This document shows, in pieces, positions 47,802-56,338 of a DNA stretch of 64,000 nucleotides. A program made the translations under genes and the position numbers. Origin of the DNA: Herbidospora sakaeratensis (GTDB taxonomy: Bacteria > Actinomycetota > Actinomycetes > Streptosporangiales > Streptosporangiaceae); contig NZ_BBXC01000009.1 of NCBI RefSeq assembly GCF_001570525.1, positions 302,363-366,362 of the forward strand, in the 5' to 3' direction. The stretch's first letter is position 1. Each line of letters begins with the position of its first letter. Below the pieces are notes generated by a model. That model was given only the letters and a program-made list of their open reading frames with translations. It searched no databases and was not told the origin of the DNA.

Positions 47802-49520
47802 GTGACTTACGTGAACGCCGGTGACATCGCCCGCCTCGCCGACGTCGGCCGGGCCGCGGTGTCCAACTGGCGTCGCCGTCACGACGACTTCCCCCAGCCG
47901 GTCGGCGGAACCGCCGCCAGCCCGCTGTTCTCGCTGACCGAGGTCGAGGAATGGCTGCGCCGCAACGGCAAGCCGTTCTCGTTGTCGGCCGCCGACCTGG
48001 CCTGGCAGCGTCTCCGGGCCAGCGGCGATGACCTGAGGCTAGGGGAGCTGGTGGCGGCCGCGGGCGATTTCCTCGAAGGGCGTCCGTCGGCGTTGCCCCG
48101 CGAGGTCACCCAGCTGGTCGCCGGGCTGGCCGAGGAGCGCGGGCGGCTGGAGGCCTTCGAGTTCCTCTGCGAGCGCTACGTCGAGGCCCACTCGCGCCAG
48201 CTCGCGATCACCCCGCCCGACCTGGCCGACCTGATGGTGCGCCTGTCGGGCGGCGGGGTGCTGCTCGACCCCGCCTGCGGCCTGGGCACCCTGCTGCTGA
48301 CGGCGAAGGCCGCGCGGGCCCAGGACGTCTCCGGTTCCGCGGCCCGGATCGCGGCCACGCGGCTGCGGATGCGGGGGGTGGCGGCGACCGTGCGGACCGG
48401 CGACTCGCTGCGGGCCAACGGGCTGCCCGGCGGCGCCGACGCGGTCGTCTGCGACCCGCCCTTCAACGAGCGGACCTGGGGCTACGAGGAGCTCACCGCC
48501 GACCCGCGCTGGGAGTTCGGCCTGCCGCCGCGCGGCGAGCCCGAGCTCGCCTGGGTGCAACACTGCCTCAGCCGGGTCCGGGCCGGGGGCACGGTGACCG
48601 TCCTGATGCCGCCCGCCGCCGCCGCCCGCCGCCCCGGCCGCCGGATCCGGTCGAACCTGCTGCGCGCCGGGGTGCTCCGGGCCGTGATCGCGGCCGGTTC
48701 CAGCGACATCTGGTTGCTGCGCCGCCCCGAGCCGGGGGAGCGCACCCCGTCGCGCGTGCTGCTCTACGACGCCGCCGGAGACCTCGCCACGGTCGAACCG
48801 GCCTGGCGCGACTTCCAGGAGTCCGGCCGGGGCGGCACCGAGGTCATCGACCTGCTCGACGACGAGGTCGACGTCAGCCCGCTGCGGTTCGGCGGCGCGG
48901 CCGGGCCGCCCGACTACTCCGGCGCCCGCGACCGCTTCACCGCCGCCGTCGACGGCCTGGCCGGCGCCCTGCCCGACCTCGCGCCCGCCGACCCGCCGCG
49001 CGACCCGCCGATGACGACCATCGCCGAACTGGCCCGGGGCGGCTCGGTGGCCATCCACCACTCCTCGGCCCGCCTCGGCTCGGGCGACCAGCCGGTCCTG
49101 ACGGCCGACGACCTGGCCGGGGGCGGCCCGCCCACCGGCTGGGCCGAGCCCGGCCCCGCGCTGGTCATGATCGAGCCGGGTGACGTGGTCGCCACCCCGA
49201 CCGGCCTGGTCCGCGTCGTGACCGAGATCGGCTGGGCCCTCGGCCCCCAGCTCACCCTCTACCGGGTCGACCCGGCCCGCCTGGACGCCGACTTCCTGGC
49301 CGGCTTCCTGCGCGCCGGTTCGAGCCTGTCGCGCGGCGCCAGCCGCCTCGACGCCCGCCGCACCAAGGTCCCCCGGCTGCCGCTGGCCGAACAGCGCGAA
49401 TACGGCCGCTCCTTCCGCCGCCTCGCCGACCTCGACACCGCCCTCCACGAGGCCGGGAGAAGAGGCCAGGAACTCATCCGCCTGGCTCTGGACGGTTTGG
49501 CGGCCGGACATCTGCGATGA
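47802..49520 (+). CDS. N6-DNA methylase with N-terminal HTH and C-terminal specificity-like region
   Basis: 572 aa. Residues 6-30 form an HTH (NAGDIARLADVGRAAVSNWRRRH), a DNA- or partner-binding add-on. Methylase motif I is LLDPACGLGTLLL (156-166; usual DPACGSGG) and motif IV is VVCDPPFNERTWG (Asp218-Pro-Pro-Phe, DPPF instead of NPPF/Y). The TPPDLADLMVRLSG helix before motif I matches HsdM-type methylases. The C-terminal third (GDVVATPTGLVRVV, LPLAEQREYGRSFR) resembles a type I specificity (TRD-like) module. No restriction subunit adjoins. Methylates adenine, presumably in a sequence set by the C-terminal region. Genes on both sides encode kinase and phosphatase. Confidence 0.85.
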   Translation: MTYVNAGDIARLADVGRAAVSNWRRRHDDFPQPVGGTAASPLFSLTEVEEWLRRNGKPFSLSAADLAWQRLRASGDDLRLGELVAAAGDFLEGRPSALPREVTQLVAGLAEERGRLEAFEFLCERYVEAHSRQLAITPPDLADLMVRLSGGGVLLDPACGLGTLLLTAKAARAQDVSGSAARIAATRLRMRGVAATVRTGDSLRANGLPGGADAVVCDPPFNERTWGYEELTADPRWEFGLPPRGEPELAWVQHCLSRVRAGGTVTVLMPPAAAARRPGRRIRSNLLRAGVLRAVIAAGSSDIWLLRRPEPGERTPSRVLLYDAAGDLATVEPAWRDFQESGRGGTEVIDLLDDEVDVSPLRFGGAAGPPDYSGARDRFTAAVDGLAGALPDLAPADPPRDPPMTTIAELARGGSVAIHHSSARLGSGDQPVLTADDLAGGGPPTGWAEPGPALVMIEPGDVVATPTGLVRVVTEIGWALGPQLTLYRVDPARLDADFLAGFLRAGSSLSRGASRLDARRTKVPRLPLAEQREYGRSFRRLADLDTALHEAGRRGQELIRLALDGLAAGHLR

Positions 49521-49572
49521 AAGCGGGAGCCGGGGTGGAGACGGGTCGACCGGCCGTACATCTGCAATAAAG
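49501..49572 (+). repeat. Imperfect 50-bp-spaced direct repeat at the methylase end
   Basis: CGGCCGGACATCTGCGATGAAAG (two ~20-base pieces at 49501-49523) is repeated as CGGCCGTACATCTGCAATAA (49551-49570) with three mismatches in 21 positions. The first copy includes the methylase stop codon; the second lies just upstream of the kinase start. Confidence 0.6.
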
Positions 49573-49579
49573 TTGCGGC

Positions 49580-50467
49580 ATGGTCATCGGTGACCGCTAT
49601 GAACTGGACGACCTCCCGCTCGGCCAGGGCGGGATGGGCGCCGTCTACGGCGGCCACGACAGACATCTCGACCGCAAGGTGGCGGTCAAGTTCCTCCGTC
49701 CCCCCGGCGGGCCCGACCGGGAGCTGGAGCGCCGGTTCATCCGCGAGGCCCGCATCCTGGCCCGGCTCGACCATCCCGGCGCGCCGGTGCTCTACGACTT
49801 CGGCACCCACGAGCAGCGGCTCTTCCAGGTGATGCAGTTCATCGAGGGCGTCACCGTGGCCGACGTGGTCAGCGAGCACGGGCCGCTGCCGGTCCCGTGG
49901 GCCGCCGCCATCGCCGCCCAGGCGTGCGCCGTGTTGTCGGCCGCCCACACGTTGTCGATCTGCCACCGCGACCTCAAGCCGACCAACCTGATGCTCTGCC
50001 CCGACGGCACGGTCAAGGTGCTCGACTTCGGCCTGGCCATCCTGCGCGAGGCCGACGCCGGGCAGTTCACCCGGACCGGCCAGATCCTCGGCACCCCCGC
50101 CTACATGGCCCCCGAGCAGATCAAACGCGGCGTGGCCGACCCCCGCAGCGACCTCTACGCCCTCGGCTGCGTGCTGCACGAGATGCTCACCGGCCGCCAG
50201 CTCTTCACCGGCCCGACCGACTACGCCGTCTACGAACGCCAGGTCAAGGAGCGCCCGCCGAGGGTGCGCGACATCCCGGCCGGGCTGGCGGACCTGGTCG
50301 GGTCGCTGCTGGAGAAGTCGCCCGACCAGCGCCCGCAGACCGCCGACGCGCTCTACACCGACCTCCAGCGCTACGCCGTCGACCTCCCGGCCCTGCCGGG
50401 CTTCCTGACGGCCGCGGTCGCGCCGACCCGGATGTACGCTCGCGTGGTCGGCCGGGTGCCCGGATGA
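49580..50467 (+). CDS. Soluble Ser/Thr protein kinase
   Basis: 295 aa. Kinase domain with the Gly loop GQGGMG (15-20), VAVK (Lys37), complete catalytic loop HRDLKPTN (129-136), DFG at 149-151, and APEQI. No TM segment and no exterior domain follow, so it is cytoplasmic, unlike the kinase at 14287. It starts 59 bp after the methylase stop and its stop overlaps the next gene as ATGA. The opposing PP2C gene lies 1.8 kb away on the divergent side of the methylase, so it may regulate the methylase or a DNA-bound complex. Confidence 0.93.
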   Translation: MVIGDRYELDDLPLGQGGMGAVYGGHDRHLDRKVAVKFLRPPGGPDRELERRFIREARILARLDHPGAPVLYDFGTHEQRLFQVMQFIEGVTVADVVSEHGPLPVPWAAAIAAQACAVLSAAHTLSICHRDLKPTNLMLCPDGTVKVLDFGLAILREADAGQFTRTGQILGTPAYMAPEQIKRGVADPRSDLYALGCVLHEMLTGRQLFTGPTDYAVYERQVKERPPRVRDIPAGLADLVGSLLEKSPDQRPQTADALYTDLQRYAVDLPALPGFLTAAVAPTRMYARVVGRVPG

Positions 50468-50952
50468 TCCCGGTCGGCGACTGGGCGAACGAGGCGACCT
50501 ACCTCGTCCGGGGCGAGCTGGTCATCGGGGAGTATCCCTGGGACCAAATCGCCAAGGTTCCGGAAAACCTGGCCGCCGAGACCTGGCCCGACTTCCCCCG
50601 CACCTGGGCCAACCCCGGTTTCGTGGTCCGCTACGCGTACGCCCGCGCCCGCTGGGCGCATCGGTGGGCGGAGGGCGCCGACCCCGAGTGGGAGTCGCTG
50701 CCCGCCGAGTGGAGGGCCGTGGTGCGGCTGCTCGCGGAACTGCCCAGTCGTTCGCGGAGCCGTAAAGGAAAGTGGAGGACCTTCGCCGAGCACCTCGCCG
50801 CGGGTTATCACGACGCGTTCGAGGCCGCGAACCCCCTGCCAAGGGGGGACGCGGCCTTCACGGGAACGTCGGCGGCGCGGGTCGCGACGGGCGACGCGGT
50901 CGCGGCGGTGCTCGCGGCGATCAGCGCGGAGCGGTTGCCCGAGAGGATCTAG
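50464..50952 (+). CDS. Unknown protein coupled to the kinase
   Basis: 162 aa from ATG at 50464, overlapping the kinase stop by four bases. An acidic-to-aromatic N-terminus (VIPVGDWANEATYLVRGELVIGEYPWDQI) is followed by a helical region with a run of Trp/Arg (RYAYARARWAHRWAEG, PAEWRAVVRLLAELPSRSRSR). No recognised family, no TM. Its coupling to the kinase and the methylase makes it a candidate adaptor or substrate. Confidence 0.75.
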   Translation: MIPVGDWANEATYLVRGELVIGEYPWDQIAKVPENLAAETWPDFPRTWANPGFVVRYAYARARWAHRWAEGADPEWESLPAEWRAVVRLLAELPSRSRSRKGKWRTFAEHLAAGYHDAFEAANPLPRGDAAFTGTSAARVATGDAVAAVLAAISAERLPERI

Positions 50953-51001
50953 GAGATCTTCCGGACATGATGGGACTGGACGACCGTATTTCCACTTTTC
51001 G

Positions 51002-51055
51002 TCACGTCTCGCTACGTGAGCACCTGTCTCGGGAGACACCCCGAGTCGGATAGCC
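51002..51055 (+). promoter_or_regulatory. Inverted-repeat-rich leader and -10 box of lysA
   Basis: TCACGT-N6-ACGTGA (51002-51019), TGTCTC-GG-GAGACA (51025-51038) and the alternative CTCGGG/CCCGAG (51028-51033/51040-51045) precede TAGCCT (51050-51055), eight bases before the GTG at 51064. The spacing fits a leaderless transcript. The region is too short for a lysine riboswitch. Confidence 0.4.
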
Positions 51056-51063
51056 TGCTTCGG

Positions 51064-52446
51064 GTGAGTCGATTCGCCCATCCCGCCGGTGACCGGCATG
51101 CCGAGGTGCTCCCGGAGGACCGTCCTCCCCATGCGCCCGCCGACCTGAACTCCATCGACCCGGTCATCTGGCCGCGAACGTCCGAGCGGATTGCGGGATC
51201 GCTCACGATCGGCGGGCTCGACGTCCGTGACCTGGCGAAAGAGTTCGGAACGCCGCTCTACGTCCTCGACGAGCACGACTTCCGGGCCCATGCCGTCGAC
51301 TTCCGGCAGGCCTTCCACGACGGCGAGGTCCACTACGCCGGCAAGGCGTTCCTGTGCCGCGAGGTCGCCCGGTGGATCATGCAGGAGGGCCTCGGCCTCG
51401 ACGTGTGCAGCGCCGGTGAGCTCGCCGTCGCGCTGAGCGTCGGCTTCCCGCCCGACCGCATCACCATGCACGGCAACAACAAGTCGATCGCCGAGCTCGA
51501 GAAGGCCGTCACCGTCGGGGTCGGCCACGTCGTCGTCGACTCCTTCGAGGAGATCGCCCGCCTCGGCTACCTGGCCGAGAAGCACGGCGCCCGGCCCAAG
51601 GTGCTGATCCGCGTCACGGTCGGCGTCGAGGCCCACACCCACGAGTTCATCGCCACCGCCCACGACGACCAGAAGTTCGGCCTGTCGCTGAGCAGCGGCG
51701 CCGCCGCCGAGGCCGCCCGCCGCATCCTCGCCATGCCGTCGCTGGAGCTCGTCGGCCTCCACAGCCACATCGGCTCCCAGATCACCGACACCGCCGGGTT
51801 CGAGGTCGCCGCCCGGCGGCTGGCCACCCTGCTGGTGCAGATCCGCGACGAACACGGCGTCGTGCTGCCCGAGCTCGACCTCGGCGGCGGCTACGGCATC
51901 CCCTACGTCGACGGCGACGAGTCGCCCGACATGAAGGTCATCGCCGACGCGCTGCGCGAGATCGTCACGACCGTCTGCCAGGGCAAGGGCCTGCCGGTCC
52001 CGCGCCTCACCGTCGAGCCCGGCCGCTCGATCGTCGGCACCGCCGGGGTGACGCTCTACGAGGTCGGCACGGTCAAGGACGTCGAAGGCCTGCGCACCTA
52101 CGTCTCGGTCGACGGCGGCATGAGCGACAACGTCCGCACCGCCCTCTACGGCGCCGACTACACCGCCCGTCTGGCCTCCCGCGAGAGCACCGCCGGGCCG
52201 ATGTTGTCGCGCCTGGTCGGCAAGCACTGCGAGAGCGGCGACATCGTGGTCCGCGATCTCTACCTGCCCGCCGACCTGGTGCCCGGCGACCTGATCGCGG
52301 TGGCCGGCACCGGCGCCTACTGCCGCTCGCTGGCCAGCAACTACAACTACCTGCCCAAGCCCGCGGTCGTCGCGGTCGCCGGCGGCAAGGCACGAGTCAT
52401 CGTGGCGCGCGAGACCGAAGAAGATTTGCTCAGGGGGCAGTTGTGA
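51064..52446 (+). CDS. lysA: Diaminopimelate decarboxylase LysA
   Basis: 460 aa from GTG at 51064, giving the actinobacterial N-terminus [23 protein letters not shown]-Lys94 in VHYAGKAFL; further family motifs [32 protein letters not shown] and the substrate-binding CESGDI. Converts meso-diaminopimelate to lysine, the last step. Stop overlaps the hom start (GTGA). The leader is rich in inverted repeats. Confidence 0.97.
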   Translation: MSRFAHPAGDRHAEVLPEDRPPHAPADLNSIDPVIWPRTSERIAGSLTIGGLDVRDLAKEFGTPLYVLDEHDFRAHAVDFRQAFHDGEVHYAGKAFLCREVARWIMQEGLGLDVCSAGELAVALSVGFPPDRITMHGNNKSIAELEKAVTVGVGHVVVDSFEEIARLGYLAEKHGARPKVLIRVTVGVEAHTHEFIATAHDDQKFGLSLSSGAAAEAARRILAMPSLELVGLHSHIGSQITDTAGFEVAARRLATLLVQIRDEHGVVLPELDLGGGYGIPYVDGDESPDMKVIADALREIVTTVCQGKGLPVPRLTVEPGRSIVGTAGVTLYEVGTVKDVEGLRTYVSVDGGMSDNVRTALYGADYTARLASRESTAGPMLSRLVGKHCESGDIVVRDLYLPADLVPGDLIAVAGTGAYCRSLASNYNYLPKPAVVAVAGGKARVIVARETEEDLLRGQL

Positions 52447-53732
52447 GTAAACCCGTCAAAGTGGCGCTCCTGGGCTGCGGCGTCGTCGGCTCCCAGGTCG
52501 CCCGCCTGCTCCACGAGCAGGCCGACGACCTGGCCGCCCGGGTGGGCGCGCCGCTGGAGCTCGCCGGGGTGGCCGTCCGCAAGATGAGCCGCAAACGCGA
52601 CGTCGACCTCGACCCCGCGCTGCTCACCACCGACGCCCACGCCCTGGTCACCCGCCCCGACGTCGACGTCGTCGTCGAGGTGATCGGCGGCATCGAGCCC
52701 GCCCGCAGCCTGATCCTGGCCGCCATGGCCGAGGGCAAGTCGATCGTCTCGGCCAACAAGGCCCTGCTCGCCGAAGACGGCGCGACCCTCCACGCCGCCA
52801 ACCAGGCCGACCTCTACTTCGAGGCCGCCGTCGCCGGGGCGATCCCGCTGATCCGCCCGCTGCGCGAGTCGCTGGCCGGCGACCGGGTCCACCGGGTGCT
52901 CGGCATCGTCAACGGCACGACCAACTACATCCTCGACAAAATGGACTCCACCGGCGCCTCGTTCACCGACGCGCTGGAGGAGGCCCAGTCGCTCGGCTAC
53001 GCCGAGGCCGACCCGACCGCCGACATCGAGGGCTTCGACGCCGCCGCCAAGGCCGCCATCCTGGCCGGGATCGCCTTCCACAGCCGGGTCACCGCGGCCG
53101 ACGTCCACCGCGAGGGCATCACCGAGGTGTCCGCCTCCGACGTCGCCTCGGCCAAGGCCATGGGCTACGTGATCAAGCTGCTGGCGATCTGCGCCCGCTC
53201 CGACGACGGCCGGACCATCGGCGTGCGGGTGCATCCCGCGATGATCCCGCGCACCCACCCGCTGGCCGGGGTCCGCGAGGCGTACAACGCCGTGTTCGTC
53301 GAGGCCGAGTCGGCGGGCCGCCTCATGTTCTACGGCGCCGGCGCCGGTGGCGCGCCGACCGCCTCCGCGGTCCTGGGCGACATCGTCGCGGTCGCGCGCA
53401 ACCGCATCGCCGGCACCCGGGGTCCGTCCGAGTCCGTGTACGCCGACCTGGCCGTCCACCCCATGGGCGAGACGGTGACCCGCTACCACGTGTCGCTCGA
53501 CGTCGCCGACAAGCCGGGCGTGCTCGCGACCGTGGCCGAGATGTTCTCCCGCCACGACGTGTCGATCCAGACCGTCCGCCAGGAGGGCCGGGGCGACGAC
53601 GCCCAGCTCGTGCTGGTCACCCACCGGGCCTCCGACGCGGCGTTGTCGTCGACGGTCGAGGGCCTGCGCGAGCTCGACATCGTGCGCGCGGTGGCCAGCG
53701 TCATGCGGGTCGAAGGCGACGAAGCGCCTTAA
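52443..53732 (+). CDS. hom: Homoserine dehydrogenase
   Basis: 429 aa. Rossmann motif [17 protein letters not shown], catalytic domain with [14 protein letters not shown] and [21 protein letters not shown], and a C-terminal ACT domain (~345-425, [21 protein letters not shown]) for threonine feedback. Reduces aspartate semialdehyde to homoserine. GTG at 52443 overlaps lysA by four bases. Its last 32 bases overlap the convergent phosphotransferase gene. Confidence 0.97.
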   Translation: MSKPVKVALLGCGVVGSQVARLLHEQADDLAARVGAPLELAGVAVRKMSRKRDVDLDPALLTTDAHALVTRPDVDVVVEVIGGIEPARSLILAAMAEGKSIVSANKALLAEDGATLHAANQADLYFEAAVAGAIPLIRPLRESLAGDRVHRVLGIVNGTTNYILDKMDSTGASFTDALEEAQSLGYAEADPTADIEGFDAAAKAAILAGIAFHSRVTAADVHREGITEVSASDVASAKAMGYVIKLLAICARSDDGRTIGVRVHPAMIPRTHPLAGVREAYNAVFVEAESAGRLMFYGAGAGGAPTASAVLGDIVAVARNRIAGTRGPSESVYADLAVHPMGETVTRYHVSLDVADKPGVLATVAEMFSRHDVSIQTVRQEGRGDDAQLVLVTHRASDAALSSTVEGLRELDIVRAVASVMRVEGDEAP

Positions 53733-54942
53733 CCGCTTCGACCAGCGCTTCTTCGGGGTCGCCGGCGTGATAGCGGCGTTCGGAGGGCTCGATGCCGTCC
53801 AGGAACTCCTGGTACCGCACGGCCTGCCCGAGCGCCGCCAGCGGCGCGGCGACCTCCAGCGCCCGTCGCGGGTCTGCCCCCGGCAGCGACCAGGCGTCGA
53901 CCCATGCCTCGGCGTCGCCGGTCCACTCCTTCAGCCGCAACCCGTCGGCGGCCGGATGCCCGACATGCGCGTCGGCGAAGTCCAGCACCACGGCCGGGCC
54001 GCCGGGCACCGCTCGCCAGTTGCCCGGGTGGAAATCTCCATGAACCAGCGTGTACGGAATCCCGCAGGCCGCCAGCTCCTCCTCCAGGGCGGGAACCCGC
54101 TCCAGCAGTTCGTCTGACCCGGGGACGTGGGGGAGCCGCCCGGTGGCGGCGAGCATGCTCCGCCGATCGGTCAGCCCCGGCGGGGCCTGCCGTGAGCCGA
54201 TCGCCTCGGGCCTGGACGCCTGCATTCCGGTGCTGATCTCCTGCTGGGCCCGCGCGAACCGGCGGACCGTCTCCCGCACCAGGCCGGGGGCCGCCTTCCA
54301 GCAGTCCTGGCCCGGGATGTGCTCCAGCAACATCCAGCCACGGGCGGGATCAGCGCCCAGCACCGTGGGGACCAGCGTGGGATCCACCTCGGCCAGGGCG
54401 GCGATGATCGACGCCTCGGGGGCGGCGAACGGGGGAGTGGTCTTCAGCCAGGCGTTGACGTTCGGCAGGTGGAAGAGCCCGGCCAGGTTCCAGGTCTTGA
54501 CCTGCCGGATCTCGCTCGGCCCCGTGATGGCCAGCGCCCAGTCGAGGGCCGCGCGCAGCCCTTCACGGGTGGCCCACGATGCCCGGAGCGGTTCCTGGTT
54601 CCAAAGGCGACTCCGCACCTCGGCCGGAACGCCGGACATCGCGCCGCCGACGGAGTGTTCCCTCGACTCAGCGGCGGCCTTGAAGCGGTTCGGCGGGTTC
54701 GGGGGCTGGTGGGCCGGGGGCTCCTCCAGGAGTTCCGCATGATAGGTCGCGTGGCCGTCGCGCATCATGGCGCCGCCCTGCACGTCGAGCAGTCGCAGGA
54801 CCACGACCGGCGCGCCCGCTTCGCCGGAGAGCCAGGCCGTCACGGGCGCGACGTCGTTCCACCACGGGGAGGGCATGTCGGCCGGGCCGAACCGGCCGTG
54901 CACCCTGTCGCCGCTGGTCACCACGGCGCTCGCCTGACGCAT
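53701..54942 (-). CDS. APH-family phosphotransferase
   Basis: 413 aa from ATG at 54942. The C-terminal kinase-like fold has the Brenner-type motif YTLVHGDFHPGNW and the metal Asp in VVLDFADAHVGHPAADGLRL. The N-terminal ~150 residues are not assigned. This family phosphorylates antibiotics or small hydroxyl compounds; actinomycete members with ALDWALAITGPSEIRQVKTWN are usually of unknown substrate. Converges on hom with a 32-bp overlap. Confidence 0.85.
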   Translation of the reverse strand: MRQASAVVTSGDRVHGRFGPADMPSPWWNDVAPVTAWLSGEAGAPVVVLRLLDVQGGAMMRDGHATYHAELLEEPPAHQPPNPPNRFKAAAESREHSVGGAMSGVPAEVRSRLWNQEPLRASWATREGLRAALDWALAITGPSEIRQVKTWNLAGLFHLPNVNAWLKTTPPFAAPEASIIAALAEVDPTLVPTVLGADPARGWMLLEHIPGQDCWKAAPGLVRETVRRFARAQQEISTGMQASRPEAIGSRQAPPGLTDRRSMLAATGRLPHVPGSDELLERVPALEEELAACGIPYTLVHGDFHPGNWRAVPGGPAVVLDFADAHVGHPAADGLRLKEWTGDAEAWVDAWSLPGADPRRALEVAAPLAALGQAVRYQEFLDGIEPSERRYHAGDPEEALVEAVKALRRLRPA

Positions 54943-54994
54943 CCGGACAGTCTGCCATTTGCGCGGCTTGCGGGGCTTACGACAAGGTAAGACG

Positions 54995-56338
54995 GTGCTT
55001 GCCCGACCTGTCCCCCTGCTCGGCCTGGTCGCGCTGGGATATCTCGTGCTGCAGGCCCTGCTGGTCCCGGCGGACATGACGCTCGAATGGGACGAGGCCG
55101 TCTACACGAGCCAGGTCGCCCCGGGAGTGCCCGACGCCGTCTTCTCCGCCCCCCGCGCCAGGGGCGTGACCTGGCTGGTCGCGCCGATCGTCCAGGTCAC
55201 CACCGATCCGGCGGCGATCCGCTGGTGGATGATGGTCCTCGCCGCGGCGGGGTTGTTCCTGGCCTTCCTGCCGTGGACGAAACTGCTCAGGCCGCCCGTG
55301 CTCGTCCTGGCCGCCGGGTTGTTCGCCACCCTGTGGGTGACGGTCTGGTACGGGCCCCAGGTCATGCCCAACCTCTACGTCGCCTACGGCGCGGTGCTGG
55401 CGATCGGGTCGCTGCTAGTCGTCCGGGAGTCGCCGTCGGCGTGGGCGTATGCCGGGCTCGCGGCCGGGTTCGCCGGGGTGGCGCTGCTGCGGCCGAGCGA
55501 CGTGTTGTGGCTGGGGGTGGTCGGCGGGCCGGCCGCGCTGCTGTGGCGGAGGTGGGCCGCCGCCGCGACCATCCTCGTCGCGGCGGCGCTGGGGTCGGCG
55601 CCGTGGGTGGTGGAGGCGTACACGGGATTCGGGTCGCTGCTCCAGCGGTGGGCGGCGGCGGGTGAGGTGCAGGGCGGGATCGCGCCCGCGCCCGGGTTCT
55701 GGTACGAGTTCAAGGCCGCCAACGGGCCCGCCTTCTGCCGCCCGTGCGACATCCCGCTGGACCGGCCCTACCTGCTGATCTGGTGGCTGGCCCTCCCGGC
55801 GCTGGCGCTGGTGTCGGCCAGGCGGCATCCGGTCCCGCTGCTGGCGGGGCTGGCGATGGCCGCGCCCTATTTGTTCCTGGTCGACTACGCCGCCCCGCGT
55901 TTCCTGCTGCCGGCCTACGCCCTGCTGATGATCCCGGCCGCCGCGACGGCGGCGCGGTTCCGGCCGCCGTTCGCGGTGCTGCTGGCCGCCTACCTGGTCG
56001 TGCAGTTCGTGGCGTTCGACGGGGTGAAGGGGCAGGACTACCCGCTGCGCCAGTTCCAGGCCGCGTTCGTGCACAAGATGATCGACGCCGGGGTCACCCG
56101 GCCGTGCACCCTCGTGGGCGTCTCGGTCAACCCCGCCCACCAGTTCCTGACCGGCTGCGACGTCCTGATCGTGAAACGCGGGGAGTCGGTCGCCGAGGCG
56201 GCCGAGGGTGTCCCGGGCGTCGTCGCCACCCTCAGCCAGAAGACGCCGCCCACGGGCGCGGAGGGCTGGGACCGGCACGTCCTGGCCAGTAGTAAGGGAG
56301 AACCGACCTGGATCACCATGATCCGGCCGAGTCGATGA
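54995..56338 (+). CDS. GT-C-type membrane glycosyltransferase
   Basis: 447 aa from GTG at 54995 (AAGG seven bases upstream). Multiple TM helices; the early exterior acidic motif TLEWDEAVYTSQ (WDE) is the GT39/ArnT-like catalytic signature. Likely uses a lipid-linked sugar donor. The stop overlaps the next start as ATGA. It heads an envelope-glycan run. Confidence 0.8.
   Translation: MLARPVPLLGLVALGYLVLQALLVPADMTLEWDEAVYTSQVAPGVPDAVFSAPRARGVTWLVAPIVQVTTDPAAIRWWMMVLAAAGLFLAFLPWTKLLRPPVLVLAAGLFATLWVTVWYGPQVMPNLYVAYGAVLAIGSLLVVRESPSAWAYAGLAAGFAGVALLRPSDVLWLGVVGGPAALLWRRWAAAATILVAAALGSAPWVVEAYTGFGSLLQRWAAAGEVQGGIAPAPGFWYEFKAANGPAFCRPCDIPLDRPYLLIWWLALPALALVSARRHPVPLLAGLAMAAPYLFLVDYAAPRFLLPAYALLMIPAAATAARFRPPFAVLLAAYLVVQFVAFDGVKGQDYPLRQFQAAFVHKMIDAGVTRPCTLVGVSVNPAHQFLTGCDVLIVKRGESVAEAAEGVPGVVATLSQKTPPTGAEGWDRHVLASSKGEPTWITMIRPSR

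Noticed and set aside
46916-50952. Calling the kinase/methylase/phosphatase cluster a Pgl or BREX-2 system
   Set aside because: PglX is far longer, and PglY and PglZ homologues are absent; only an analogy remains.
51002-51063. Lysine riboswitch before lysA
   Set aside because: Leader far too short and no conserved L-box core.
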